Assembly (NCBI GenBank): GCA_025927435.1
Contig: JAICLM010000115.1
Coordinates: 1-6,722, forward strand
DNA from: Thermoleophilia bacterium
Lineage (GTDB): Bacteria > Actinomycetota > Thermoleophilia > Gaiellales > Gaiellaceae
Direction of reading: 5' to 3'
DNA length: 6,722 nucleotides
The notes under the pieces are model-generated. The model saw only the letters and a program-made list of their open reading frames with translations, was not told the DNA's origin and did not search any database. The translations under genes were made by a program, and so were the position numbers. Below, one piece after another: positions 1 to 5,354 of this stretch (its first letter is position 1; the number at the start of each line of letters is the position of its first letter).

Positions 1-513
1 GAGGATGCCGCCGAGCACGAGCCCCAGGAACGAGCCGGCGACGATCGAGACGCTGTTGATCCCGAGCGCGAGGCCGCGTTCGTCAGGCGGGAAGGCGTCG
101 GTGAGGATCGCGCTGGAGTTCGCGAAGACGAGCGCGCCGCCGACTCCCTGGCCCACGCGCATCAAAATCAGCCACAGCGCGCCGGCGCCGCCGTGCAGCC
201 AGGTGACCGAGAGCAGGATCGAAAAGAAGGTGAAGACCGCGAAGCCGAGGTTGAACATCCGCACGCGGCCGTACATGTCGCCGAGCCGGCCGAGGCTGAC
301 GAGCAGCACGGCGAGCACGACGAGGAAGCCGAGGAGCAGCCAGAGCAGATAGCTCGTATTGCCGGGCTGCAGCGGGTCGATGCCGATGCCGCGAAAGATG
401 TCCGGCAGCGCGATCAGCAGGATCGAGCTGTTGATCATCGCGAGCAGCGTCCCGAGCGTCGTGTTCGAGAGCGCGACCCACTTGTAGTCCAGCTTCCGCA
501 GGTGCATCCGCAC
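1..513 (-). CDS. DHA2/EmrB-type MFS transporter, N-terminal part (runs off left edge)
   Basis: Reverse-strand reading gives about 170 residues of a major facilitator superfamily protein, probably a proton-driven multidrug or metabolite exporter of the 14-helix DHA2 group; the substrate cannot be told. Numbering from the ATG at 507, helix 1 spans about residues 10-38 (WVALSNTTLGTLLAMINSSI), helix 2 about 52-73, then the MFS motif A loop LGRLGDMYGRVRM (72-84), helix 3 about 85-104, helix 4 with the motif B arginine in LMRVGQGVGG (R117), and the start of helix 5 with a motif C-like GSFLGLVLGG (158-167), where the usual proline is leucine. I chose the GTG at 513 because GGAAAGGGG ends about 6 bases before it; the ATG at 507 is 12 bases away and is the alternative. 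An in-frame TAG at 535-537 excludes longer forms. It lies 39 bases after the CDF exporter gene, same strand, so it may be co-transcribed. The family is clear; the start is uncertain. Confidence 0.88.
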   Translation of the reverse strand, partial: MRMHLRKLDYKWVALSNTTLGTLLAMINSSILLIALPDIFRGIGIDPLQPGNTSYLLWLLLGFLVVLAVLLVSLGRLGDMYGRVRMFNLGFAVFTFFSILLSVTWLHGGAGALWLILMRVGQGVGGALVFANSSAILTDAFPPDERGLALGINSVSIVAGSFLGLVLGGIL

Positions 514-531
514 GCGGAACCCCTTTCCGCA

Positions 532-554
532 AATCTAACGTTCACGTAAAGATT
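532..554. repeat. Imperfect inverted repeat in the CDF-MFS gap
   Basis: The outer arms AATCT (532-536) and AGATT (550-554) are complementary around a 13-base centre that also contains two ACGT-like pieces. It spans the last codon region of the CDF gene and the short gap before the MFS start. It could be a weak operator, or chance in the one AT-richer stretch of the gap. There is no T-run following a strong stem, so it does not look like an intrinsic terminator. Confidence 0.2.
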
Positions 555-1464
555 AACGGATCTGGACGAGCTTCGCGGGCGCGTGCTCGACCTGGAGCGT
601 CGTGTGCTCGAGGCCGAAGCGGCCGTTGAGAAGGGCCTCGAGCTCGCGGCGGATGCCGTGGCAGTCGGTCCCGGGCTCGACCAGGATGTGCGCCGAGAGG
701 GTCGGGAACTCGGTCGTCACCTCCCAGACGTGGAGGTCGTGCACCTGCACGACCCCGGGATGCGAGGCCATCGCCGTCCCGATCTCGTCCACCGGCAGAC
801 CGGCCGGAGCGATGTCGAGCAGCACGCGGCCGGAGTCGCGCAGCAGCCCCCACGCCGCCCGCAGCATGAGCGCCGCCACGAGCAGCGCTGCGACGGGGTC
901 GGCGCGCACCCAGCCCGTGGCGAGGATGATCCCGCCGGCGACCGCGGTGGCGATGAACGCGTAGAGGTCGTTGAGGACGTGCTGGAAGCTGCCCTCGACG
1001 TTGAGCGACTGCCGGTTCGCGCCGGCGAGCTGCCACGTGGCGGCGAGGTTGACGCCGATCCCGACCAGGGCGACGACGAGGATCCAACCGCCGTGCGCCT
1101 CGGGCGGCGAGACGAGCCGCCGGACGGCGCCGTAGACGATCAGCCCGGCGAGGACGAGCAGCGCCGCACCGTTCGCCTGCGCCGAGAGGATCTCCGAGCG
1201 GCGCAGCCCGAACGTGCGGTTCCCGCGCGCCGGCTGGGCCGCGAGCCGCAGCACGACGAGCGACATCGCGAGCGCGCCGGCGTCGGTCAGCATGTGCGCC
1301 GCGTCGGAGAGGAGCGCCAGGGAGTGCGCGAGGATCCCGGCCACGATCTCGCCGGCCATGAAGGTGACGATGAGCCCGAGCGAGAGCCCGAGGCGGCGAG
1401 CGTCCTCCTCGCGCGCTCCGTGCGTGTGCCCGTGCGCGTGTCCGTGCACCGGCTCATCATGCAC
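553..1464 (-). CDS. Cation diffusion facilitator (CDF) metal exporter, CzcD/ZitB-like
   Basis: This 303-residue inner-membrane antiporter is expected to export a divalent metal, most likely Zn(II) and perhaps Cd or Co, in exchange for protons. A cytoplasmic His-rich leader (HGHAHGHTHG, residues 7-16) precedes six predicted helices. The transport-site motif HxxxD appears in helix 2 (H57-D61 in SDAAHMLTD) and again in helix 5 (H162-D166 in HVLND), the set typical of Zn-type CDFs. The conserved FGLRRSEILSAQANG segment is at about 85-99. The C-terminal cytoplasmic domain (about 215-297) carries VHDLHVWEVT and ends in HTTLQVEH. Length is normal for the family. The start is GTG at 1464; an in-frame TAG at 1486-1488 rules out a longer form, and the Shine-Dalgarno is poor (AAGG very close to the start). 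It is divergent from the mntR-like regulator across 39 bases containing a DtxR-type box, so metal-dependent control by that regulator is likely but inferred. Confidence 0.93.
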   Translation of the reverse strand: MHDEPVHGHAHGHTHGAREEDARRLGLSLGLIVTFMAGEIVAGILAHSLALLSDAAHMLTDAGALAMSLVVLRLAAQPARGNRTFGLRRSEILSAQANGAALLVLAGLIVYGAVRRLVSPPEAHGGWILVVALVGIGVNLAATWQLAGANRQSLNVEGSFQHVLNDLYAFIATAVAGGIILATGWVRADPVAALLVAALMLRAAWGLLRDSGRVLLDIAPAGLPVDEIGTAMASHPGVVQVHDLHVWEVTTEFPTLSAHILVEPGTDCHGIRRELEALLNGRFGLEHTTLQVEHAPAKLVQIR

Positions 1465-1480
1465 GCCTTGCGGGACGGCG

Positions 1481-1503
1481 TTAGCCTAATCTAGAATTTA
1501 GGC
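1481..1503. promoter_or_regulatory. Candidate DtxR/MntR operator between exporter and regulator
   Basis: The core TTAGCCTAA (1481-1489) matches the central nine bases of the DtxR/IdeR box (TTAGSCTAA); over the full 19-base consensus I count about 13 agreements, because the flanks are poor. Overlapping it is an inverted repeat with perfect six-base arms, GCCTAA (1484-1489) and TTAGGC (1498-1503), separated by eight bases and ending directly before the regulator's ATG. The site covers candidate -10 elements in both directions. A binding site for the adjacent MntR-like protein is the natural reading, giving autoregulation and control of the exporter; which of the two symmetrical elements is the true operator is unclear. 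Confidence 0.55.
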
Positions 1504-1512
1504 ATGGCTCAA
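1483..1512 (-). promoter_or_regulatory. Candidate promoter for the CDF exporter gene
   Basis: On the reverse strand TTGAGC (1512-1507) and TAGGCT (1488-1483) are 18 bases apart, resembling -35 and TANNNT -10 elements. A start near 1476 would leave a leader of roughly 10 bases before the GTG at 1464. The -10 lies inside the TTAGSCTAA box, so a bound repressor would block it. An alternative -10 is TAGATT (1493-1488). This is motif matching only. Confidence 0.4.
1493..1498 (+). promoter_or_regulatory. -10 element of the mntR-mntH operon; probable leaderless start
   Basis: TAGAAT (1493-1498) fits the actinobacterial -10 pattern TANNNT and sits five bases before the ATG at 1504, so transcription would begin at or beside the start codon. 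No Shine-Dalgarno sequence precedes the ATG, which agrees with a leaderless mRNA. The best -35 candidate, TTGCGG at 1468-1473, is weak with a 19-base spacer. Confidence 0.5.
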
Positions 1513-2199
1513 CATTCCACGCTCGAGGCACGCGACCTCACCGCCGCCGTCCAGGACTACGCGAAGGCGATCTACACCCTGGAGTCCCGTGACGGGGCCG
1601 CCTCGACGACCGAGCTCGCCGCCCTGCTCGCGGTCCGCCCCGCCTCCGTCTCGGGGATGCTGCGCAAGCTGTCGGCCCTCGAGCTCGTCGAGCACGAGCG
1701 CTACCGCGGCGTCCGCCTCACCGAGCGTGGCCGGCGCGTCGCTCTCGAGGTGATCCGCCATCACCGGCTCGTCGAGCTGTTCCTCGTCGAGAGCCTCGGC
1801 ATGACGTGGGACGAGGTTCACGCCGAGGCGGAGGTGCTCGAGCACGCGCTGTCGGAGGAGCTCGAGGAGCTGATCGCGTCGAAGCTCGGGAACCCGACCG
1901 TCGATCCGCACGGCGACCCGATCCCGACCCGCGAGCTGAAGCTCGCCGAGACCCCGGCACCGGCGCTCGCCGAGCTCGAGCCGGGCGAGACCGCCACCTT
2001 CGTCCGGATCTCGGACACCGAGCCGGAGATGCTCCGTTTTCTCGGCGAGCGCGGGATCGCCCCCGGCGCGCGCCTCGAGCTCGTGGAGCGCCAGCCGTTC
2101 GACGGCCCGCTCTTCGTGCGGGTCGGCAACGACGTGCACGTCCTAGGCGCGACGCTCGCGCGCGCGATGCGCGTCGAGCGCGAGGCCGCGAAGCCGTGA
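1504..2199 (+). CDS. mntR: MntR-like metal-dependent repressor of the DtxR family
   Basis: This 231-residue cytoplasmic regulator has the three-domain DtxR layout: a winged helix-turn-helix (about 14-78, recognition region RPASVSGMLRKLSAL), a metal-binding and dimerisation domain (about 79-145) and a C-terminal SH3/FeoA-like domain (about 155-226). Aligned by eye with corynebacterial DtxR, the ancillary ligands H87, E91 and H106 and the primary ligands E113 and H114 are kept. D18 stands where DtxR has Met10, and E110 where DtxR has Cys102; Asp and Glu at these positions are the signature of Mn-sensing MntR. K21 replaces the second N-terminal acid (Glu11) of Bacillus MntR, which lacks the SH3 domain. 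When loaded with metal it should repress the downstream importer and its own synthesis. The ATG at 1504 is chosen because the protein begins normally there and a -10 element sits just upstream. It overlaps mntH by GTGA. DtxR-family membership is firm; Mn preference over Fe is inferred. Confidence 0.93.
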   Translation: MAQHSTLEARDLTAAVQDYAKAIYTLESRDGAASTTELAALLAVRPASVSGMLRKLSALELVEHERYRGVRLTERGRRVALEVIRHHRLVELFLVESLGMTWDEVHAEAEVLEHALSEELEELIASKLGNPTVDPHGDPIPTRELKLAETPAPALAELEPGETATFVRISDTEPEMLRFLGERGIAPGARLELVERQPFDGPLFVRVGNDVHVLGATLARAMRVEREAAKP

Positions 2200-3470
2200 G
2201 CGACGAGGCCTACGAAGCCTTCCGGCACGGCGCGACTCCGCTCCACACGGTCGTGGCCCGCGGCCGAGTGCGGGCGACGCTCACGATGCTCGGGCCCGCC
2301 TTCGTGGCCGCGGTCGCGTACGTCGACCCGGGCAACTTCGCCACCAACATCCAGGCCGGCGCGCGCTACGGCTACCTCCTGCTCTGGGTCGTGCTCGCCG
2401 CGAACCTCATGGCGATGCTCATCCAGTACCTCTCGGCGAAGCTCGGAATCGTCACCGACCGGAACCTCCCGGAGCTGTGCCGCGACAACTACCCGCGCCC
2501 GGTCGCGTGGGGACTCTGGATCCAGGCCGAGGCGATGGCGATGGCGACCGACATCGCGGAGTTCCTCGGCGCGGCGCTAGGGCTCAACCTCCTCTTCGGC
2601 GTGCCGCTCCTGCCGGCCGGCTTCATCACGGGAGTGATCGCCTTCTTGCTTCTCGAGCTACAGCGGCACGGCTTCCGGCGCTTCGAGCTCGCCATCGCCG
2701 CGCTGCTGGGGCTCGTCCTCGCCGGCTTCCTCTACGAGACGTTGAAGATCGGCCCTTCGGCGAGCGGGGCCGCGCAGGGACTGATCCCGCATCTGGACGG
2801 CTCGCGCTCGGTCTATCTCGCGGTCGGGATCATCGGCGCCACGGTCATGCCGCATGCGATCTATCTCCACTCCGCGCTGACGAAAGGACGGACGCCCGTA
2901 CGGGACGAGGTCGAGCGCGCGCGCGTGCTCCGCTTCCAACGGACCGACGTGATCGTCGCGCTCGGCCTCGCGGGTCTCGTGAACATGGCGATGCTCTCGG
3001 TCGCGGCGAAGCTGTTCCACGGCCGGCCGGGGTGGTCGCATGTCGAAACGATCCAGGAGGCTCACGCGGGCTTTTCCCACCTCGTCGGCGGAACGGCGGC
3101 TCTCATGTTCGCGGTCGCGCTGCTCGCCTCGGGGATCTCGTCCTCGAGCGTCGGTACGTACGCGGGCCAGGTCGTGATGGCCGGCTTCGTGAACCTGCGG
3201 ATCGGGCTGTTCGCCCGCCGCGCGCTGACCATGCTGCCCGCGCTCGTCATCCTCGCCGCCGGTGTGAGCCCGACGAGCGCGCTGGTTCTCAGCCAGGTCG
3301 TGCTCTCCTTCGGGATCCCGTTCGCCCTCGTGCCGCTGCTGCTGCTCACGAGCCGGAGAGACGTGATGGGCGTGCACGTCAACCGGCGCTCGACGACGAT
3401 CGTGGCAGGCGGGATCGCGACGGTCATCAGCGCGCTCAACGTCTTCCTGCTCGTGCAGGTCTTTACCTAG
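2196..3470 (+). CDS. mntH: Nramp-family divalent metal importer (MntH-type)
   Basis: This 424-residue proton-coupled importer of Mn(II), possibly also Fe(II), resides in the cytoplasmic membrane with about 11 helices. The helix 1 metal site is present as DPGN (D44, N47, with A41 one turn earlier), and the unwound helix 6 has GATVMPHAIYLHS with A215 and M218, the residues that bind metal in the Deinococcus Nramp structure. Helix 3 has TDIAEFLGAALGL (D119, E122), helix 10 begins SQVVLSFGIPFALVP with Q367, and GTYAGQVVMAGF is at about 320-331. Length is typical. The GTG at 2196 overlaps the regulator's TGA as GTGA, which fixes the start and suggests translational coupling. The open frame extends further upstream but reads through mntR in another frame. 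Being in one operon with an MntR-type repressor, it is probably shut off at high Mn. The gene ends in an 8-base tail-to-tail overlap with the CoA-binding protein gene. Confidence 0.96.
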   Translation: MSDEAYEAFRHGATPLHTVVARGRVRATLTMLGPAFVAAVAYVDPGNFATNIQAGARYGYLLLWVVLAANLMAMLIQYLSAKLGIVTDRNLPELCRDNYPRPVAWGLWIQAEAMAMATDIAEFLGAALGLNLLFGVPLLPAGFITGVIAFLLLELQRHGFRRFELAIAALLGLVLAGFLYETLKIGPSASGAAQGLIPHLDGSRSVYLAVGIIGATVMPHAIYLHSALTKGRTPVRDEVERARVLRFQRTDVIVALGLAGLVNMAMLSVAAKLFHGRPGWSHVETIQEAHAGFSHLVGGTAALMFAVALLASGISSSSVGTYAGQVVMAGFVNLRIGLFARRALTMLPALVILAAGVSPTSALVLSQVVLSFGIPFALVPLLLLTSRRDVMGVHVNRRSTTIVAGGIATVISALNVFLLVQVFT

Positions 3471-3936
3471 AGCCGGCGCGCGACCCGGCGATGACGCCGG
3501 TGTCGAAGCCCATCCAGTGCATGCGGCCGAGGAGCCGCGCGTGCTCGACCTTGAGGCAGCGGTCCATCACGACGGGGAGCCCGCCTTCCTGGGCGATCCG
3601 CGCGCCTTCCGGGCTGATCACGCCGAACTGCAACCACAGCGCCCCCGCACCGACTTCGACCGCCTCGCGCGCGATCTCGGGCACCGCGGCGGGAGTGCGG
3701 AAGACGTCGACGACGTCGATCCGCTCGGGCACGTCGCGCAGGCTCGGGTAGACCTGCTCGCCGAGCACGTGCTCCTCGTTCGGGTTGACGGGGATGACGC
3801 GGTAGCCGTGCCGCTGCAGGTAATAGGCGACGAAGTTGCTCGCGCGCAGCTCGCTTGCCGAGAGGCCGACGATCGCAACGGTGCGCGCGTTGAGCACGAT
3901 CTCCTGGATCGTGCGCCGATCCTGGAACTCGTTCAC
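3463..3936 (-). CDS. CoA-binding domain protein (YccU-like, Rossmann fold)
   Basis: This 157-residue single-domain protein belongs to the small CoA-binding family related to the N-terminal domain of succinyl-CoA synthetase alpha subunit. The glycine-containing nucleotide loop is TVAIVGLSASELRASNFVAY (19-38), followed by HGYRVIPVNPNEE (43-55), VLGEQVYPSLRDVPERIDVV (57-76), GALWLQFGVISPEGA (98-112) and the family-typical VVMDRCLKVEHARL (122-135). Members have no proven enzymatic role; binding of CoA or a related nucleotide is assumed. The GTG at 3936 overlaps the stop of the sulfhydrylase gene as GTGA, which sets the start and implies coupled translation. The open frame continues upstream only as an out-of-frame reading of that gene. 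The last residues, AGSRAGSR, look like a short duplicated tail. Its link to methionine or acyl-homoserine metabolism rests on position alone. Confidence 0.92.
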   Translation of the reverse strand: MNEFQDRRTIQEIVLNARTVAIVGLSASELRASNFVAYYLQRHGYRVIPVNPNEEHVLGEQVYPSLRDVPERIDVVDVFRTPAAVPEIAREAVEVGAGALWLQFGVISPEGARIAQEGGLPVVMDRCLKVEHARLLGRMHWMGFDTGVIAGSRAGSR

Positions 3937-5240
3937 GCGGTGACGGCCGAGCCGCGCGCCGCGCGCAGGCCGCGCTCGAGATCCCACAGCAGGTCGTCCA
4001 CGTCCTCGAGCCCGACCGAGAGGCGCACGGTCCCGGGGGCGACGCCGGACGCCGCGAGCTCGTCGTCCGCCAGCTGGCGGTGCGTGGTCGATGCGGGATG
4101 GATCACGAGGCTCTTCGTGTCGCCGACGTTCGCAAGGTGGCTCCAGAGCGAGAGCGCCTCGATGAAGCGCCGCCCGCCCTCGCGGCCGCTCTCGAGGTCG
4201 AACGAGAAGACGGAACCCGCGCCGCGCGGCAGGTAGCGCTCGACAAGCGAGCGGTACGGACTGTCCGGCAGCGCGGGATGCCGCACCGCCCCGACGCCGG
4301 GCTGCACGCCCAGCCATTCGGCGACGGCCAGCGCGTTCGCGACGTGGCGGTCCATCCGCACCGCGAGCGACTCCATCCCCAGCAGGAGCAAGAACGCGTT
4401 GAACGGCGCCAGCACCGCGCCGAAGTCACGGAGGGTCTCCGAGCGCAGCTTCATGAGGAGCCCGTAGACGCCGAACGTCTCGTGGAACTTCAGGCCGTGG
4501 TACGCGGTGGAGGGCTCGGCGATGGACGGGAAGCGCCCGTTCGACCAGTCGAACGTGCCCGAGTCGACGACCGCCCCCGCGATCGTCGTCCCGTTCCCCA
4601 CGAGGAACTTCGTGGCCGAGTGGACGACGACGTCGGCGCCGAACTCGAGCGGGCGGCACAGGTACGGGGTGGCGAAGGTGTTGTCCACCACGAGCGGCGC
4701 GCCGACCTCGTGCGCGACCGATGCCGCGAGCTCGATGTCGAGCACGTTGCCGCCGGGATTGGCGACCGTCTCGGCGAAGAGCGCCTTCGTCTCGGCCGTG
4801 ACCGAGCGACGCCAGCCGTCGGGGTCGTCCATGTCGACCCAGTCCAGGGTGATCTGGAGCTTGCGCGCGAGGTGGTTGAGCTGTGCGGTCGAGCCGCCGT
4901 AGAGCGCCTTCGCCACCGCGATCCGGTCGCCCGGCTCGAGCAGGGCGAAGAACAGCGCGGCCTGCGCGGCAAGCCCGCTGGCGAACGCGACGGCGCCGAC
5001 GCCGGCCTCGAGGCTCGCGAGCCGCTCCTCGAACGCGGCGACGGTCGGATTCATGATCCGGCTGTAGATGTTGCCGTACTCCTGGAGGTTGAAGTACGCC
5101 GCCGCCGACTCGGTGTCCTCGAACACGAATCCCGCGGTCTGGTAGATCGGCGTCGCGCTGGCGCCCGTGTACGGGTCGGGCCGCTGGCCCGCGTGCACCG
5201 CACGCGTCCTGAACCCGAACTCGCGCGGCGTCTCGTCCAT
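3933..5240 (-). CDS. metY: O-acetylhomoserine sulfhydrylase (PLP enzyme, MetY)
   Basis: This 435-residue cytosolic enzyme of the Cys/Met-metabolism PLP family should convert O-acetyl-L-homoserine plus sulfide to homocysteine and acetate (direct sulfhydrylation toward methionine). Visible landmarks are TRAVHAGQRPDP near the start, ATPIYQTAGFVFED (29-42), YSRIMNPT (59-66, phosphate-binding Y and R), GLAAQAA (89-95), VDNTFATPYLCRPLEFGAD (185-203, with D186 contacting the cofactor ring), SATKFLVGNG with the Schiff-base lysine K211, and HPASTTHRQL plus VRLSVGLEDVDDL near the C-terminus. The length and the roughly 50-residue stretch after K211 (DSGTFDWSNGRFPSIAEPS and on) are typical of MetY rather than of the shorter cystathionine gamma-synthases. 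The ATG at 5240 begins the usual N-terminus; no Shine-Dalgarno precedes it, but a TANNNT element lies six bases upstream. O-succinylhomoserine use (MetZ) is a less likely alternative. Confidence 0.95.
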   Translation of the reverse strand: MDETPREFGFRTRAVHAGQRPDPYTGASATPIYQTAGFVFEDTESAAAYFNLQEYGNIYSRIMNPTVAAFEERLASLEAGVGAVAFASGLAAQAALFFALLEPGDRIAVAKALYGGSTAQLNHLARKLQITLDWVDMDDPDGWRRSVTAETKALFAETVANPGGNVLDIELAASVAHEVGAPLVVDNTFATPYLCRPLEFGADVVVHSATKFLVGNGTTIAGAVVDSGTFDWSNGRFPSIAEPSTAYHGLKFHETFGVYGLLMKLRSETLRDFGAVLAPFNAFLLLLGMESLAVRMDRHVANALAVAEWLGVQPGVGAVRHPALPDSPYRSLVERYLPRGAGSVFSFDLESGREGGRRFIEALSLWSHLANVGDTKSLVIHPASTTHRQLADDELAASGVAPGTVRLSVGLEDVDDLLWDLERGLRAARGSAVTA

Positions 5241-5246
5241 CGAGCC

Positions 5247-5252
5247 AGCGTA
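5247..5252 (-). promoter_or_regulatory. -10 element of metY; probable leaderless start
   Basis: Reverse-strand TACGCT lies six bases before the metY ATG at 5240, the arrangement expected for a transcript that starts at the start codon. No Shine-Dalgarno is present between them and no good -35 is visible about 17 bases further up. The identical hexamer is found seven bases before the ATG at 6060 on the other strand. Confidence 0.4.
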
Positions 5253-5315
5253 CCGCCGAGCCGCCCATTCATCGCACGGTCCGCTCGAGCGGCGTCGAGA
5301 AACTCTTCGGGGGTC

Positions 5316-5340
5316 AAAAAAGGGCCTTCGAGAGCCGAAG
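5316..5340 (-). terminator. Weak hairpin plus T-run in the metY upstream region
   Basis: On the reverse strand CTTCG (5340-5336), a five-base loop and CGAAG (5330-5326) are followed after GCCC by six T (5321-5316). The stem is short and four bases separate it from the T-run, so it is at best a weak intrinsic terminator. It could stop leftward transcription before metY, or attenuate a longer metY transcript if one starts upstream. It may equally be chance. Confidence 0.2.
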
Positions 5341-5345
5341 AAGGG
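5337..5345 (+). promoter_or_regulatory. Ribosome binding site deciding the GTG start at 5355
   Basis: GAAGAAGGG ends nine bases before the GTG at 5355 and is the only good Shine-Dalgarno match in the divergent gap, so it supports that start. Its left end overlaps one arm of the short CTTCG/CGAAG hairpin. Confidence 0.5.
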
Positions 5346-5354
5346 CGCATAGCC

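Noticed and set aside
583..1494. Long open frame on the forward strand opposite the CDF exporter
   Set aside because: Its translation is a low-complexity Arg/Glu/Asp/Val mix with no motif, a usual antisense shadow in high-GC DNA. The reverse strand encodes an intact CDF protein.
1806..2195. Upstream extension of the mntH frame through mntR
   Set aside because: It is a +1 reading of mntR, Arg-rich and motif-free; the GTGA overlap gives the natural start.
3466..3495. GC-rich self-complementary stretch after mntH as a terminator
   Set aside because: It can pair (GCCGGC, CGCGCG) but has no T-run on either strand and lies in the coding end of the opposing gene.
2477..3751. Large alternative forward frame within mntH
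   Set aside because: Shadow of mntH, dominated by Arg, Ala and Gly, with no membrane helices or motifs.
3937..4317. Upstream extension of the CoA-binding frame, which could look like a fusion with MetY
   Set aside because: It is an out-of-frame reading of metY; the CoA-binding fold begins right after the GTG at 3936.
4080..5354. Forward-strand open frame of 1.8 kb reaching into the uncharacterised gene at 5355
   Set aside because: The part before 5355 lies antisense to metY and is compositionally arbitrary; only the segment from the GTG at 5355 has a ribosome binding site and normal codon use.
5241..5354. SAM or other riboswitch upstream of metY
   Set aside because: The stretch is short, no SAM-riboswitch core or kink-turn is visible, and the metY start looks leaderless.
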